From: CAZBDV01 sp964490765
GTDB taxonomy: Bacteria; Cloacimonadota; Cloacimonadia; Cloacimonadales; JAJBBL01
Length of the DNA stretch: 53,088 nt
Assembly: GCA_964490765.1 (NCBI GenBank)
Contig: CAZBDV010000012.1
Coordinates: 1-53,088 of the forward strand
Direction: 5' to 3'
The notes under the pieces are model-generated. The model was not told where the DNA came from and searched no databases. It saw only the letters and a program-made list of their open reading frames with translations. The translations under genes were made by a program, and so were the position numbers. This document shows, in pieces, positions 29,001 to 36,904 of the stretch; position 1 is the first letter of the stretch; each line of letters starts with the position of its first letter.

Positions 29001-29455
29001 CCCAAAAGAGCCAAACGCACATTTGCGCTTAAACCTGATCCAAGTGTCCCGGAAACAGCATGTAAACCCCCATGACGTTTTCCTTGAGTTGAAAGTTCCT
29101 TAAACAGATCTTTTGTTGTATCCGGCAAATTAGCAATACCTCTGGCTGTAGCCCCATCTTCAAACAGGGTATCAACCCACAGAGCTCGCAGCATTTTGGC
29201 AAGATGGGATTTACCAGATCCATAGAATCCACTGATCCAAACAGAAGGTTGTTGAGCTTGGTTGATATTTTTAAGATATGTCTCAAGAATCCGGTTCATA
29301 CCTTTTTCATATTCTCCATCACATACGAAAGTTTCAACTTCGTAACGGAGTACAGACAAAGCTTGACTTGTCTGTTCATCATTAACATTTGCTACACCCT
29401 CGTTAACTAACTTAATGGTAGTAGGATCTTTTAAGTAAATATCACGATTAAGCAT
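26015..29455 (-). CDS. brxC: BREX protein BrxC, large P-loop ATPase
   Basis: An 1146-residue ATPase core subunit of BREX, near the normal length. AAGGAGAG precedes the ATG. Walker A is GFYGSGKSH at 76-84, and a Walker B-like LTVLILDEMQQYIGD lies around 260-275. The IIVSTGQTAITGT segment fits a sensor strand. The C-terminal half is helical with long coiled-coil-like stretches (for example LRNELNNLKEEYELIYARE). The protein ends in a basic linker and a short helix. In studied systems BrxC is required for both methylation and defence and binds other Brx proteins. It lies 11 bp after brxB and 9 bp before pglX, clearly in one operon. Confidence 0.93.
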   Translation of the reverse strand: MLNRDIYLKDPTTIKLVNEGVANVNDEQTSQALSVLRYEVETFVCDGEYEKGMNRILETYLKNINQAQQPSVWISGFYGSGKSHLAKMLRALWVDTLFEDGATARGIANLPDTTKDLFKELSTQGKRHGGLHAVSGTLGSGLSANVRLALLGIIFKSCGLPEQFQKARFVIWLKQEKLYEPLKEYVQNQGADWQEEIDNFYVAEILHEGLIKLKPNVFISHEICMEALNNLYPNTEDISIDDMIKLIKQALTKDGIFPLTVLILDEMQQYIGDDSKRSEDVRETIEACAKKIGGKIIIVSTGQTAITGTPNLKKLEGRFTVRVELSDNDVDTVIRKVFLAKKPNAKESLENLRKTNMGEISRHLSETSIGHRVEDNDVFIQDYPILPVRRRFWEETLRALDQTGTESQLRNQLSTVHKAIQTNVDKSLGNVIPADYLYFDSADKLLQARLLPRIIYERTMTLIKEDDEDKRLTARACGLIFLINKLNVHNKDIGIRAVSDTIADLMLTDITSDSGNLRSKLSGLLDNCKLIMKVGDEYRIQTEESVAWNNEFQNQKHSLASSSQLIDSEREERLKQYYKDINKRMNITQGKSKVPREIHPHYGSSIPQDHKEKIYIWLRTGWSIEENSAIVDAKQLGNDSPLITLYIPKKNADAIRSNLIDYMAAKTTLNLRGNPLNSEGVEAKSSIETIKSKAENKLNVLFKELFEEAKVVQAGGSHFSSNSLQESLNIAIDNSMIRLFPQFSTADDIHWSKVYDKAKQGAPDALKSIGFEGDPPSNPVCKTVLSFIGNGKRGDEIRKHFDNPPYGWSRDAVDGAIQTMLIHGMIKALDDRNQVLDPKNIDRKTLGKINIRTESAVVTAEQKIKIRKLFQKLDISTKSGEELQNSNLFIDRLFDLAEKAGGDPPLPPNPDTSQIDEIRLVSGNERLIMIYNAAEDLTKKIDSWKQQAEKIAKFFPEWQDLNKLLKYSEGIPDKDIAASQIQHIEQKRTLLEDHDQVSQILKNLSQALRNELNNLKEEYELIYARELEDLSKDHYWQQLEAEQQEELLSSYQLFDASNLNISVQTTKSILDTLENVSITALKDRITALSAKFDSVRSEAAKILEPKSQVISLPKKTLKSTDDIDDWLNEIKTILKQAIEKGPVTIK

Positions 29456-29466
29456 GAATTCTCTCC

Positions 29467-30018
29467 TTATTCATCGTAATCAGAAAGTATAGGTACAGCC
29501 AGATAATTCCAGCCGTCATATCCATCTAAAAGTCTGTAGTTGTTGTCTTCATAGCTTCCCGGGAAAAATATTAGTAACCGACCCTTAACTAAGGGAGCTA
29601 TTCTTTCAACAAAATTCTTAACTTTGAGTAAACCGAAGAGTGAACCAACTCCATGAATAGCAAATACTGTATTATCATCAATATTTTGCGAACCGATAAA
29701 CTTATTTATTTCTGCAGTTAAAAAAGAAGCATATCTTGGTAAAATTGTGTTCAATAGTTTAGGATTTTTAAAGTAACTTTCAGCATACTTCTCTTTTGAA
29801 AGCCAGTTAGCAAAACTGTCTGTCAGATCATAGAGTTCCCACTGGTGGTTATTCTGAATTGTAGCGAGCTCAAACTCTTCAATTTTAGAGCGTAGTAGAA
29901 GTTCATCATTTTCATCATATACGCAGAACCAGACTCTTTCCATAGGAGAAGCATCTTCTCTCCAGGGTATCTTGATGTGTTTTTGATATGCTTTTAACAG
30001 AGAATCAATCTTGGTCAT
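29467..30018 (-). CDS. brxB: BREX protein BrxB (DUF1788)
   Basis: A 183-residue protein with the family hallmarks. The end reads LLIFFPGSYEDNNYRLLDG followed by DGWNYLAVPI, the most conserved part of BrxB. The centre (FAIHGVGSLFGLLKVKNFVE) forms the matching strand-helix unit. It overlaps the end of brxA by 14 bp and is followed by brxC after 11 bp, so translation is coupled. BrxB is needed for BREX defence and methylation in model systems; its biochemical role is unclear. No deviation from the normal size (about 190-200 residues) is seen. Confidence 0.92.
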   Translation of the reverse strand: MTKIDSLLKAYQKHIKIPWREDASPMERVWFCVYDENDELLLRSKIEEFELATIQNNHQWELYDLTDSFANWLSKEKYAESYFKNPKLLNTILPRYASFLTAEINKFIGSQNIDDNTVFAIHGVGSLFGLLKVKNFVERIAPLVKGRLLIFFPGSYEDNNYRLLDGYDGWNYLAVPILSDYDE

Positions 30019-30817
30019 ATAATGTTTCCATTTCTTCTTTTAGCAACAACTTGCTGAAATCAATATCAATAACATTACCCAATCTTTTCATGTATATTAA
30101 TCCTTGTCGTGAAGCATCTTCAGCGAGCATGATCAAAGTTTCTTTAGAACTGTCTAATAACTCGGTAAATTCAGTCTCAAAAAGTGCAGTCCCTCTATAA
30201 CCGGATAAAAAACCGAGCAAAAGCACATAAACAACAGAGACCACTGAAGGGTTGATTCTAGTTCTTATCTTCTTAACTCTTCCCTTTAAATATCCGGCTT
30301 GAGTCCAAGATGAATTAATGTTTTGACTGACTGAACATAAGGTTTTGGAACTGAACCTGTTTGGAAAGGTTTGCGATAAAAATTTTTCTAGATCCTGTCT
30401 AGCCAACAGCGCTCGTTCAGGATATTTTAAAACAAACGATTGTGATGCTCTTAAAAGACTGTCTCTACAATATGCACAGGAAAAAGCTAAAATTGGTAGA
30501 GATTGTGGATCTTTTCCCCAGAGCAATTTAAGGACTCTAAATAAAGTTATACTATCATCCAGGCCGTACAATGATTTTAGGTCTCTCAAGGTTAGCTCCC
30601 GACTTATAAAGGAACTTTTATGCAAGCAGTTATAATCTACTATCAGTAGTTGGTAATTTTGAAGTGATGACTTCTTATTTTTTGTCTGTGTAAACAATAT
30701 CTCAAGTTCTGCCAGCATGATTGTTCGAGATGTATGGGAAGTGGTGGAAGACATGCGAAAACCAAATTCATTTAATAAGTTGCTCTTCCTTAACTCCTTA
30801 TTCACTCTTAACCTCAT
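30005..30817 (-). CDS. brxA: BREX protein BrxA (DUF1819-like)
   Basis: First core gene of the BREX operon, about 270 residues, somewhat longer than typical BrxA (about 200-250). I place the start at 30817, where AGAGG lies eight bases upstream and the HTH gene stops four bases earlier. An ATG at 30844 in frame is an alternative that would overlap the HTH gene. The body is helical, with LTLRDLKSLYGLDDSITLFRV-type sequence and a C-terminal part containing RTRINPSVVSVVYVLLLGF and FSKLLLKEEMETLYDQD. BrxA homologues are small DNA-binding helical proteins. Recognition rests on position before a clear BrxB and overall pattern more than on a unique motif. Confidence 0.82.
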   Translation of the reverse strand: MRLRVNKELRKSNLLNEFGFRMSSTTSHTSRTIMLAELEILFTQTKNKKSSLQNYQLLIVDYNCLHKSSFISRELTLRDLKSLYGLDDSITLFRVLKLLWGKDPQSLPILAFSCAYCRDSLLRASQSFVLKYPERALLARQDLEKFLSQTFPNRFSSKTLCSVSQNINSSWTQAGYLKGRVKKIRTRINPSVVSVVYVLLLGFLSGYRGTALFETEFTELLDSSKETLIMLAEDASRQGLIYMKRLGNVIDIDFSKLLLKEEMETLYDQD

Positions 30818-30821
30818 TAGC

Positions 30822-30986
30822 TCAACCTCTACGGGACTCTTCATTTATTCCATTAGTTTTGAGTTTCAACAGATTGCCCAATCTATGAGACGGCATCCAC
30901 TTTTCGTTAACCCACTTAAACAACGAATCCTTTGTGATTACAAAATAATTGTTTAATTCACCCACTGATAGCCATCTATCATCCAA
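30822..30986 (-). CDS. Small HTH (excisionase/MerR-like) DNA-binding protein leading the BREX operon
   Basis: A 54-residue protein starting at a TTG codon (30986) with a perfect AAGGAG six bases upstream (30998-30993). The longer open frame to 31088 lacks a ribosome site. The sequence DDRWLSVGELNNYFVITKDS then LFKWVNEKWMPSHRLGNLLKLK follows the winged HTH_17 pattern of excisionase-like proteins (WLSVEEIA-YL-VSKDTIYRWI-MPAHRVGR-WKF). It ends four bases before the chosen brxA start, so it is translationally coupled to BREX. It is likely a transcriptional regulator of the operon or a leftover recombination directionality factor. The TTG start and minimal length would make most gene finders miss or mis-start it. 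Confidence 0.7.
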   Translation of the reverse strand: MDDRWLSVGELNNYFVITKDSLFKWVNEKWMPSHRLGNLLKLKTNGINEESRRG

Positions 30987-31072
30987 ATCAAACTCCTTTA
31001 AGCCCTGATGATTCAAAGATGTATATTCGTTCTTGAAGAAACACGTATAAGCTCTTTTAAACACAACAAAAC

Positions 31073-31101
31073 AAATAACAACAAGCACAACAATATGTCA
31101 A
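31073..31101 (-). promoter_or_regulatory. Candidate sigma-70-type promoter for the BREX operon
   Basis: On the minus strand TTGACA (31101-31096) is followed after 17 bases by TTATTT (31078-31073). The -35 is a consensus match; the -10 matches 4 of 6. Transcription would start near 31066 and leave an ~80-base leader before the TTG of the HTH gene. No other good promoter was found between 30987 and 31389, and the whole island reads away from this point. Confidence 0.4.
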
Positions 31102-31308
31102 ACATTTGTTAGCCATTGCAAAACTATTATGGTAGTGTCTCAAAGGTTGGTGTGAATTAGAAAGATCTGGATGTAAAAAAAAATGAACGCGAACAACTTA
31201 TAGTTTTGATAGTTTTGAACAACATCAAAAAGAAGTAGAGTATGGTTCAATCAAATTAATTAATAACTACCATTGAAGAAACAGTCAAGATAATTCAAAG
31301 CACAGATT

Positions 31309-31348
31309 CCGGAGAGTTATTGAGAGTATTGGTCCTGGCATCGAAAAG
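31309..31348. repeat. 40-bp direct repeat, copy 1 (with decayed surroundings)
   Basis: Matches 44776-44815 at 38 of 40 bases in the same orientation. Sequence on its 5' side (from about 31270) also shares a loose ATTGAAGAAA motif with the second copy, suggesting both are ends of the same lost gene. The frame around copy 1 reads RVIESIGPGIEK, that around copy 2 RVIESIAPGIEE. The rest of 31102-31389 holds only broken, AT-rich sequence with no credible gene. Confidence 0.7.
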
Positions 31349-31389
31349 CCAATCGAATCCGGACTGAGTAAGTTATCTGAAGAAGACCC

Positions 31390-32130
31390 TTAAGGATGCT
31401 CAACCTCATCAATGCGGAGATCAACCGGCGTGACTCTGCCAAAAATGGCTACGTTGACCGTTAGTTTATTATCTGAGTTATTTACTTTATTAACTACACC
31501 GTCAAAATCTTTGAAAGGTCCCGATATGATTTTAACCGCATCCCCCTTTATGAATTGAATCTGTTTTTGATGAGAAAATGAGATATTCGAGATACCGAGC
31601 AGCTTGTTGGCTTCATTTTGAGTAAGAGATTGGGGGATTAATCTGATACCAGGTTTTATTTTTTTAGGTTTTTTCTTAGTGATTCGTCGCCGCGTAGTTT
31701 TTTTTCCGGGCTTTTTTGGTGTTTCGGGCTGTTTTTTGATAATTTTCCTGGCAGCAGGCAATTTATCATTAACATTTTTTGCTGCCGGTTTCTTCTTCCT
31801 GGGTTTAGGCGGATGTTTTGCCGCTTTAAGGATTTTTATCACCCCCGGAACCTGTTCGATCATTTGATTTAGATCAAAAGAGAGATCTGCCTGCAGGAAG
31901 ATATAACCGGAGTAAAGATTAATCTCTCTATCGATTATTTTGCCATCTCGATGATAGGAGCTTTTTTGAACTTTCATGAATACTTTTTCAACTTTATCAA
32001 GAAATGGGGTGTTTTCTATCTGGTTTTGAATCAGCTGGATGATCTTTTTCTCCGATCCCTGTCTGACCTGAACAGTGTAGATATCTCTTATAGGGTTATC
32101 CTGAGTATTATCAACGTTTTCGTTTATCAT
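31390..32130 (-). CDS. NusG/RfaH-family protein with a long basic linker
   Basis: A 246-residue transcription elongation factor paralogue. AGGAGG precedes the ATG. Residues ~15-88 form a NusG N-terminal (NGN) domain: YTVQVRQGSEKKI, then LYSGYIFLQADL and VPGVIKIL. A linker of about 70 residues follows that is extremely rich in Lys, Arg and Pro (RKKKPAAK, KKTTRRRITKKKPKKIK). The C-terminal KOW domain is clear: FIKGDAVKIISGPFKDFDG then VNVAIFGRVTPVDL. Housekeeping NusG has a short linker and sits near secE and ribosomal genes; this one sits upstream of BREX and downstream of an AAA+ gene. A specialised antiterminator for a long operon is possible. The basic linker may bind RNA or DNA. Confidence 0.88.
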   Translation of the reverse strand: MINENVDNTQDNPIRDIYTVQVRQGSEKKIIQLIQNQIENTPFLDKVEKVFMKVQKSSYHRDGKIIDREINLYSGYIFLQADLSFDLNQMIEQVPGVIKILKAAKHPPKPRKKKPAAKNVNDKLPAARKIIKKQPETPKKPGKKTTRRRITKKKPKKIKPGIRLIPQSLTQNEANKLLGISNISFSHQKQIQFIKGDAVKIISGPFKDFDGVVNKVNNSDNKLTVNVAIFGRVTPVDLRIDEVEHP

Positions 32131-32270
32131 TTAGCCTCCTGAGTCTATGATAAACATTTCTCCGGAAATATTAAATCATCTCATGATCTTATTTACCGGC
32201 AGGATATAACAGGCAGGGCTTTGAAGAGTACTGCGTAGCGGGAAGATAACAATTCTCATACCAGGATAAC

Positions 32271-34151
32271 TTAAAAACCTATACTTCCCCTTGCTTTTTT
32301 ATTCTGCCTTGGTAGTTCGAGATTGGAATATTTTATGAGATCGTCCAATGTCAGTTTTCTTGCTTTTCCCTTACGAATAATTGCTTCGGTGCAGGCATTC
32401 TGGACAACGAGAGCAATCTCACCACCCGTGAATTCGTATCTTTGAGAGAGATAATCGATATCGATGTCCTGAGCGCCCGGGATATCGGAAGAGAGATGAA
32501 GATGCCACAATTTACTCCGGCACTCATGATCAGGCTTGTCGAATCTCATCTTGAGGTTGATACGTCTGATATATGCCCCATCGATAAGCTGAATCAGGTT
32601 TGTGGTGAGGATGAGGATACCATTGAAGTTCTCCAGCTCTTCCAGGATAATATTCTGGATCTTGTTTTCGATAACGCTCGAAGATGTGAAGTCAACGGTC
32701 CGGGAGTGCATCAGCTGGTCTGCCTCATTGATAAGGAATACAGGTGGATTTTCGACATCACCGGATATTGATTTCATTGTACGGAAGGCATTTCTGACAA
32801 GCTTTTCTGTTCTTCCGTAATAGCAATCGGTTAATCTGGTGCAATCTACCGAGATCAGATCTTTGTTGAGTTCGTTGGCTATTGCTCCGGCAGCGAAAGT
32901 TTTGCCAGTTCCCGGACATCCATGGAACAAGGCAACGAATCCGTTAACCCTGTCCGGATTGACAGCTCCTTCTAAGCCGAGACCCCAAACGGAAAGATTA
33001 TGAAGCCGGGGTTTTTTTAATTTCGTCATGATAGAGTCGAGGATGGTTTTTTCGGAACCGGGGATGATAAGGTCTTTGATCCCCTGACCAGTTTTAATTA
33101 CTTCGAAGGCTTTTGTATTTTTCAAATAGCGGGAATACTCTTTCTTCTCTATCTTTTCTTCTTCATCAGAAGCATAAATTTCACTGACATAATCGTCGTG
33201 AAGTACCATCCAGGGATAGGGATCTTCGTCGGTCATTGCCGGTTCGTCGCGTTTCAGGATATTTTCCCGGAAGAGCCTGGAATCGTTATCTAAATATTTC
33301 GTGTTATTATGATATTCTGCTCTATCTCTACTGATCGTATTGAGGATACTATCGTGTTGAACGCAGGTAGTACCGGCGACGTGATGGAAGAGCATGTAGA
33401 TAAGAATGTATTGCTCTGTTTCATCGAGACCGTATTTCTTGAAACTCCTGATGATATTGAGACTGGCATCGTGCTGATGGAGCCTCTGAATTAACGGATC
33501 CAGAGTACGATAGAATATATCTGAATCTAACTCATCAATATGCAAATCTGAAGCTGCACGGAACTCTTCATAACAGGAATAGAAATAATCAAAAGTCATC
33601 TTCAGATCGGCGATAAACTCTCTGTCATTGTTCCATTTTGAGGCTATTATCCGCTCAATATAGCTTACCGGATCAACGTCGATTATCTTCATTACAAAAT
33701 CCTGGCAGAGACGATAATCGTGATGCAGCATATTCAAGGGGTTGATCTTTGATACTCTACGTTTACGGGGATTGAACCGAAGGACCTTTCTATCCATAAG
33801 GCTCTGGAAGAAATCGATACAACCATTCAAATCAAAGATATCAAGATTTGTCTTCTGACAGATCTCGTTAAGGGGGAGGCCATGCTTTTGCTTGTCGAGA
33901 TAATCCTGCCATAAAACGGCAATAACAATGACATCACGCTCTGTCAGCCGGTATCGTTGAAATTCAGGCAGATTGCTAAATGATGAGATCAGGTTATTTA
34001 ATTCAGCAAGGTCTGCCTGGTCAACTCTCTGCTGAACCTCATCAGGAGTGTCTCTCATGATTGCCTTGATGCAATTGATATCTCCATTCTCCATCCATTT
34101 TATAATGTGCCGCAGAGCATCAACAGGTTTCTTGCAGGAAGAATGGTTCAT
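32271..34151 (-). CDS. AAA+ ATPase with a long N-terminal domain
   Basis: A 626-residue protein; AAAGGAGG stands six bases before the ATG. Residues 1-360 are a helical domain shared with the shortened paralogue next door, containing RYRLTERDVIVIAVLWQDYL and LDPLIQRLHQHDASLNIIR. The C-terminal third is a classical AAA+ module: Walker A HGCPGTGKTF (~408-417), then RLTDCYYGRTEKLVRNAF, Walker B VFLINEADQL (~472) with Asn in place of the usual Asp, and TTNLIQLIDGAYIRRINLKM. It resembles CDC48/FtsH-type remodelling ATPases in the core; the N-terminal domain is unknown to me. Its client is probably recognised by that domain, perhaps with the paralogue as adaptor or competitor. The NusG-like gene follows 140 bp downstream. 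Confidence 0.8.
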   Translation of the reverse strand: MNHSSCKKPVDALRHIIKWMENGDINCIKAIMRDTPDEVQQRVDQADLAELNNLISSFSNLPEFQRYRLTERDVIVIAVLWQDYLDKQKHGLPLNEICQKTNLDIFDLNGCIDFFQSLMDRKVLRFNPRKRRVSKINPLNMLHHDYRLCQDFVMKIIDVDPVSYIERIIASKWNNDREFIADLKMTFDYFYSCYEEFRAASDLHIDELDSDIFYRTLDPLIQRLHQHDASLNIIRSFKKYGLDETEQYILIYMLFHHVAGTTCVQHDSILNTISRDRAEYHNNTKYLDNDSRLFRENILKRDEPAMTDEDPYPWMVLHDDYVSEIYASDEEEKIEKKEYSRYLKNTKAFEVIKTGQGIKDLIIPGSEKTILDSIMTKLKKPRLHNLSVWGLGLEGAVNPDRVNGFVALFHGCPGTGKTFAAGAIANELNKDLISVDCTRLTDCYYGRTEKLVRNAFRTMKSISGDVENPPVFLINEADQLMHSRTVDFTSSSVIENKIQNIILEELENFNGILILTTNLIQLIDGAYIRRINLKMRFDKPDHECRSKLWHLHLSSDIPGAQDIDIDYLSQRYEFTGGEIALVVQNACTEAIIRKGKARKLTLDDLIKYSNLELPRQNKKARGSIGF

Positions 34152-34526
34152 TTATTACCTCCTTTGATTTTGATCTATGCAGGTCAGCGCTGATAGATAA
34201 GTTAAAACAGTATGAAAAATGAATAGACGGGGGGTGCGGCACGAAATGTAGAATATCATAAGCAACTCCTTTCAAAGATTGGACGATTAAGGTTGAACTC
34301 TGACAGTAAATGAAATTATCAGAAATTGAGTGTTGATCTATTATAAAGAGAGTGGGCTGAAAGTTAAATTTTTTCCCTGGTCATTCAAATTTTTTGAAGG
34401 GAAGTATAGGGTAATTGGTTGGATTATTTTTTGTCTTGTCTAGTTAATCCCCTTGAGCAATATAATTGCTGTTTGAATATTGATTTGATAATGATCAAGG
34501 TCAGGAAACCATTAACATCGGATATA
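34152..34526. other. Intergenic region, nothing recognised
   Basis: About 375 bases without a convincing reading frame, hairpin or repeat, lying between the AAA+ gene and its shortened paralogue. A promoter for the AAA+ gene is expected here but no clear motif was found. Confidence 0.4.
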
Positions 34527-35528
34527 TCACCTTTTTTTGATATTACCCTTCAGAGCCCATAATAACCTGGGAGTAGGTGTAATCTGTCTTATAAACCTGC
34601 CTCTGATATCGGGATAGATCCTGATCAGTTTTCCAGATATCAGTCTCGATTCCGGTTCCAGATATTGAGCATTATGATTGTATTCCTTATCATTCCGGCT
34701 GAACATCTGGAGAAATATACCTGCTTCGATCTGCTCCAGGGCCATAGAATCAGAGTAGATCACTATTAATAAGATCATTATCTCTGTATCATCAAGCTTG
34801 AGTTTTCTGACCATTTGAGCAATATTCAGGGTATCGGCGGCTTCCTTCATACGCTGTATAAGAGGCTGTATAGAAAAGATCAGGTTATCAACCTCAAATT
34901 TCGGTTGATCTCGCCAATAAGTTATGGCATTATCGCTACCCGCATAAAACATTACCGTTTTCATACAATAAAAGAGATCCCTGAGAAAAATGTCGTTGTT
35001 CTCCCATTTTTTGGCGAGGTTATGCTCAATATCATTCTTGATGTTGTAATCAAATATCTTGATCAGGAGATTTATATTCAGACTTATCTCGCTCCCGATG
35101 ATATCAAAAGGGCTGACAGTTGACGGGTGCCATTGTTTGTTGTCAATATTGATGATCTTTCTCTTATACAGGTCTGCAATATAAGAAAGACAGGCATTGG
35201 TTTCATATATGTCCATCCCCGTCCTCATGCAAAGATCATCCCAAGACAATCCCCTGCCCGGCGAGGTGAGATGATCAGACCAGAGATGAGCGATAATAAC
35301 AATATCTTTTGCTGAAAGTTCGTACTCTTTAAATGCAGGAAGCGACTGGAGCAGCTCGATCTCTTTCAAAAAAAGTTTATCAGTTATTAGTTCAGCAAAG
35401 GCAGCCTGTTTACCCGGTCTCTCTTGTTCCGTTTTCTTGGTTGATTGATTGTTAACCTCTTGCTCGATTAATCTGATCTCTCTTCCGAGACTTGCAACGG
35501 GATTTTTTTTGGTAGCTTGTTTGTTCAT
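34527..35528 (-). CDS. Shortened paralogue of the AAA+ protein lacking the ATPase module
   Basis: A 333-residue protein starting at the ATG at 35528 (AAGGAG five bases upstream). A GTG two codons earlier is unlikely. Its sequence follows the N-terminal domain of the 626-residue AAA+ protein almost end to end. For example YELSAKDIVIIAHLWSDHL matches YRLTERDVIVIAVLWQDYL, SIQPLIQRMKEAADTLNIA matches LDPLIQRLHQHDASLNIIR, and YNHNAQYLEPESRLI matches YHNNTKYLDNDSRLF. It stops just where the other continues into the AAA+ core, and no remnant of an ATPase follows in any frame. The N-terminal ~40 residues are polar and unlike the paralogue. A role as adaptor, antagonist or structural partner of the ATPase is inferred. 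Confidence 0.75.
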   Translation of the reverse strand: MNKQATKKNPVASLGREIRLIEQEVNNQSTKKTEQERPGKQAAFAELITDKLFLKEIELLQSLPAFKEYELSAKDIVIIAHLWSDHLTSPGRGLSWDDLCMRTGMDIYETNACLSYIADLYKRKIINIDNKQWHPSTVSPFDIIGSEISLNINLLIKIFDYNIKNDIEHNLAKKWENNDIFLRDLFYCMKTVMFYAGSDNAITYWRDQPKFEVDNLIFSIQPLIQRMKEAADTLNIAQMVRKLKLDDTEIMILLIVIYSDSMALEQIEAGIFLQMFSRNDKEYNHNAQYLEPESRLISGKLIRIYPDIRGRFIRQITPTPRLLWALKGNIKKR

Positions 35529-36476
35529 GATCACTCCTTATTGATTTATGGTTAAGTTTGATAATTTTCTGCTGGTCGAAGATGATTTTTTAGTTTGTAT
35601 ATGTATTATAAAGGGCCGGCCGGAAAAATTAAATTCTATTTCAGACAGGTTGATTAGAGATTTTAAGGATGTCTTGAACAGGTCAGTGAGATGAGGTGAA
35701 TAATGAAAAATAAATAAAAGCTTTGCCGTAATACGTGATTCTTAATTGGTGATTGGACAACCAAAGGCAGGCAGGGTAGGAAACCGTTTTGAAGTTGTGT
35801 AGTTTTGAGGTTTTGGAGTAAAAACCAAAGGGAGTGAGACAGGGAGAATAACTGAATTGAAGATTATTCAAACGGTAACGAAGCAGGCCGAGTGTATATC
35901 AACCGGCTTAGTTTTCTTTTTAAGACCGGCTGGATGCTCCAATGTTAATCAAATGACTCACTGGTTTATGCCCCGATTTCCTGTGAGAGAACTTCCATAG
36001 CATTGATGATCTCCATATAGTTGTTTTAAATAATGTAAGCCAGTAAAATTTCAGCCAAACGGCCAGTGAAGAAAGATCCCGAATATTTTCATTGTTATGT
36101 GGATTTTGACATCTGTTTTTTCTGGATATCGATTAACGGTCATTAAGTTCATGTTTTGGGGGATGGGAAGATGATTTATTATCGGAGGTTTTTATTTATC
36201 TGGTTTACGGACAACCTGCCTGGATTGATATCAATGATTTTTTATATGTAATAAGAATTAGCCATATCATGTCATACGTATACTTTATCAAAACACGATT
36301 CGCCAATGTAACTATACCTTGATCAGTCAACCGGGCAGGGTGCTTATACAACAGCATTATAGCTTTAAGAATTTATAACAGTTTGATGCAATATCATTTG
36401 CACTGCAACTTTATTCGTAGTCAGCATTCGCTTTAAAATGATTGAAACAAATTTGTATAACAATAAGGAGGATATA
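35529..36476. other. Long intergenic region between divergent genes
   Basis: Nearly 950 bases separating minus-strand and plus-strand transcription units. Short open frames here (for example 35683-35871) have no ribosome sites or family resemblance. An AAGGAGG ribosome site at 36464-36470 serves the next gene. No tRNA, CRISPR or IS feature was found. Confidence 0.4.
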
Positions 36477-36890
36477 ATGAAAGGCTTCGCTCTACTTATT
36501 ATTGCTATAACCCTTTTGCCTATGTCTCTTTTAGGTCTATCAGGGTTTGGTGATTCAATAATTAACTCAACATTGGAAGAGACAGCAAGTAAAGAACTTC
36601 TTCCAGATGTTGATGCAACTTTTTTGGGGAAAAACTTCCCCAACCCATTTAATCCCAATACTGTTATAACATATGGTATTTCGGAAGAATCAAGTGTTAG
36701 CTTATTAGTTTTTAATATGAAAGGACAAAAAGTAAGAACACTATTTGATGGTACTCAAGTAGCTGGGAGTTATGCTATTGAATGGGATGGAAAGGATTCT
36801 CAAGGAAGAGAGGTTGCGTCTGGTATCTATCTTTATAGATTGACGACTAGAAACTTTAACAAGATTAAGAAGATGTTAATGATTAAATAG
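36477..36890 (+). CDS. Small secreted protein consisting of signal peptide plus NPFNP C-terminal domain
   Basis: A 137-residue protein. The ATG at 36477 is preceded by AAGGAGG; a longer frame from 36438 has none. The N-terminal MKGFALLIIAITLLPMSLLG is a signal peptide. About 35 residues later the sequence becomes the same C-terminal domain that ends the GLUG proteins: NFPNPFNPNTVITYGISEES, then LLVFNMKGQKVRTLF, GSYAIEWDGKDSQGREV and a final KKMLMIK. There is almost no passenger between signal and domain, which is unusual. It may be a carrier, decoy or docking subunit for the 1167-residue protein encoded 14 bp downstream. That large protein is exported but has no such C-terminal domain of its own. 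Confidence 0.8.
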   Translation: MKGFALLIIAITLLPMSLLGLSGFGDSIINSTLEETASKELLPDVDATFLGKNFPNPFNPNTVITYGISEESSVSLLVFNMKGQKVRTLFDGTQVAGSYAIEWDGKDSQGREVASGIYLYRLTTRNFNKIKKMLMIK

Positions 36891-36904
36891 GATTAGGAGG
36901 CAAA

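Noticed and set aside
30822..31088. 88-residue version of the HTH gene
   Set aside because: The extra N-terminus has no ribosome site and overlaps the candidate promoter -10; the TTG at 30986 with AAGGAG is better.
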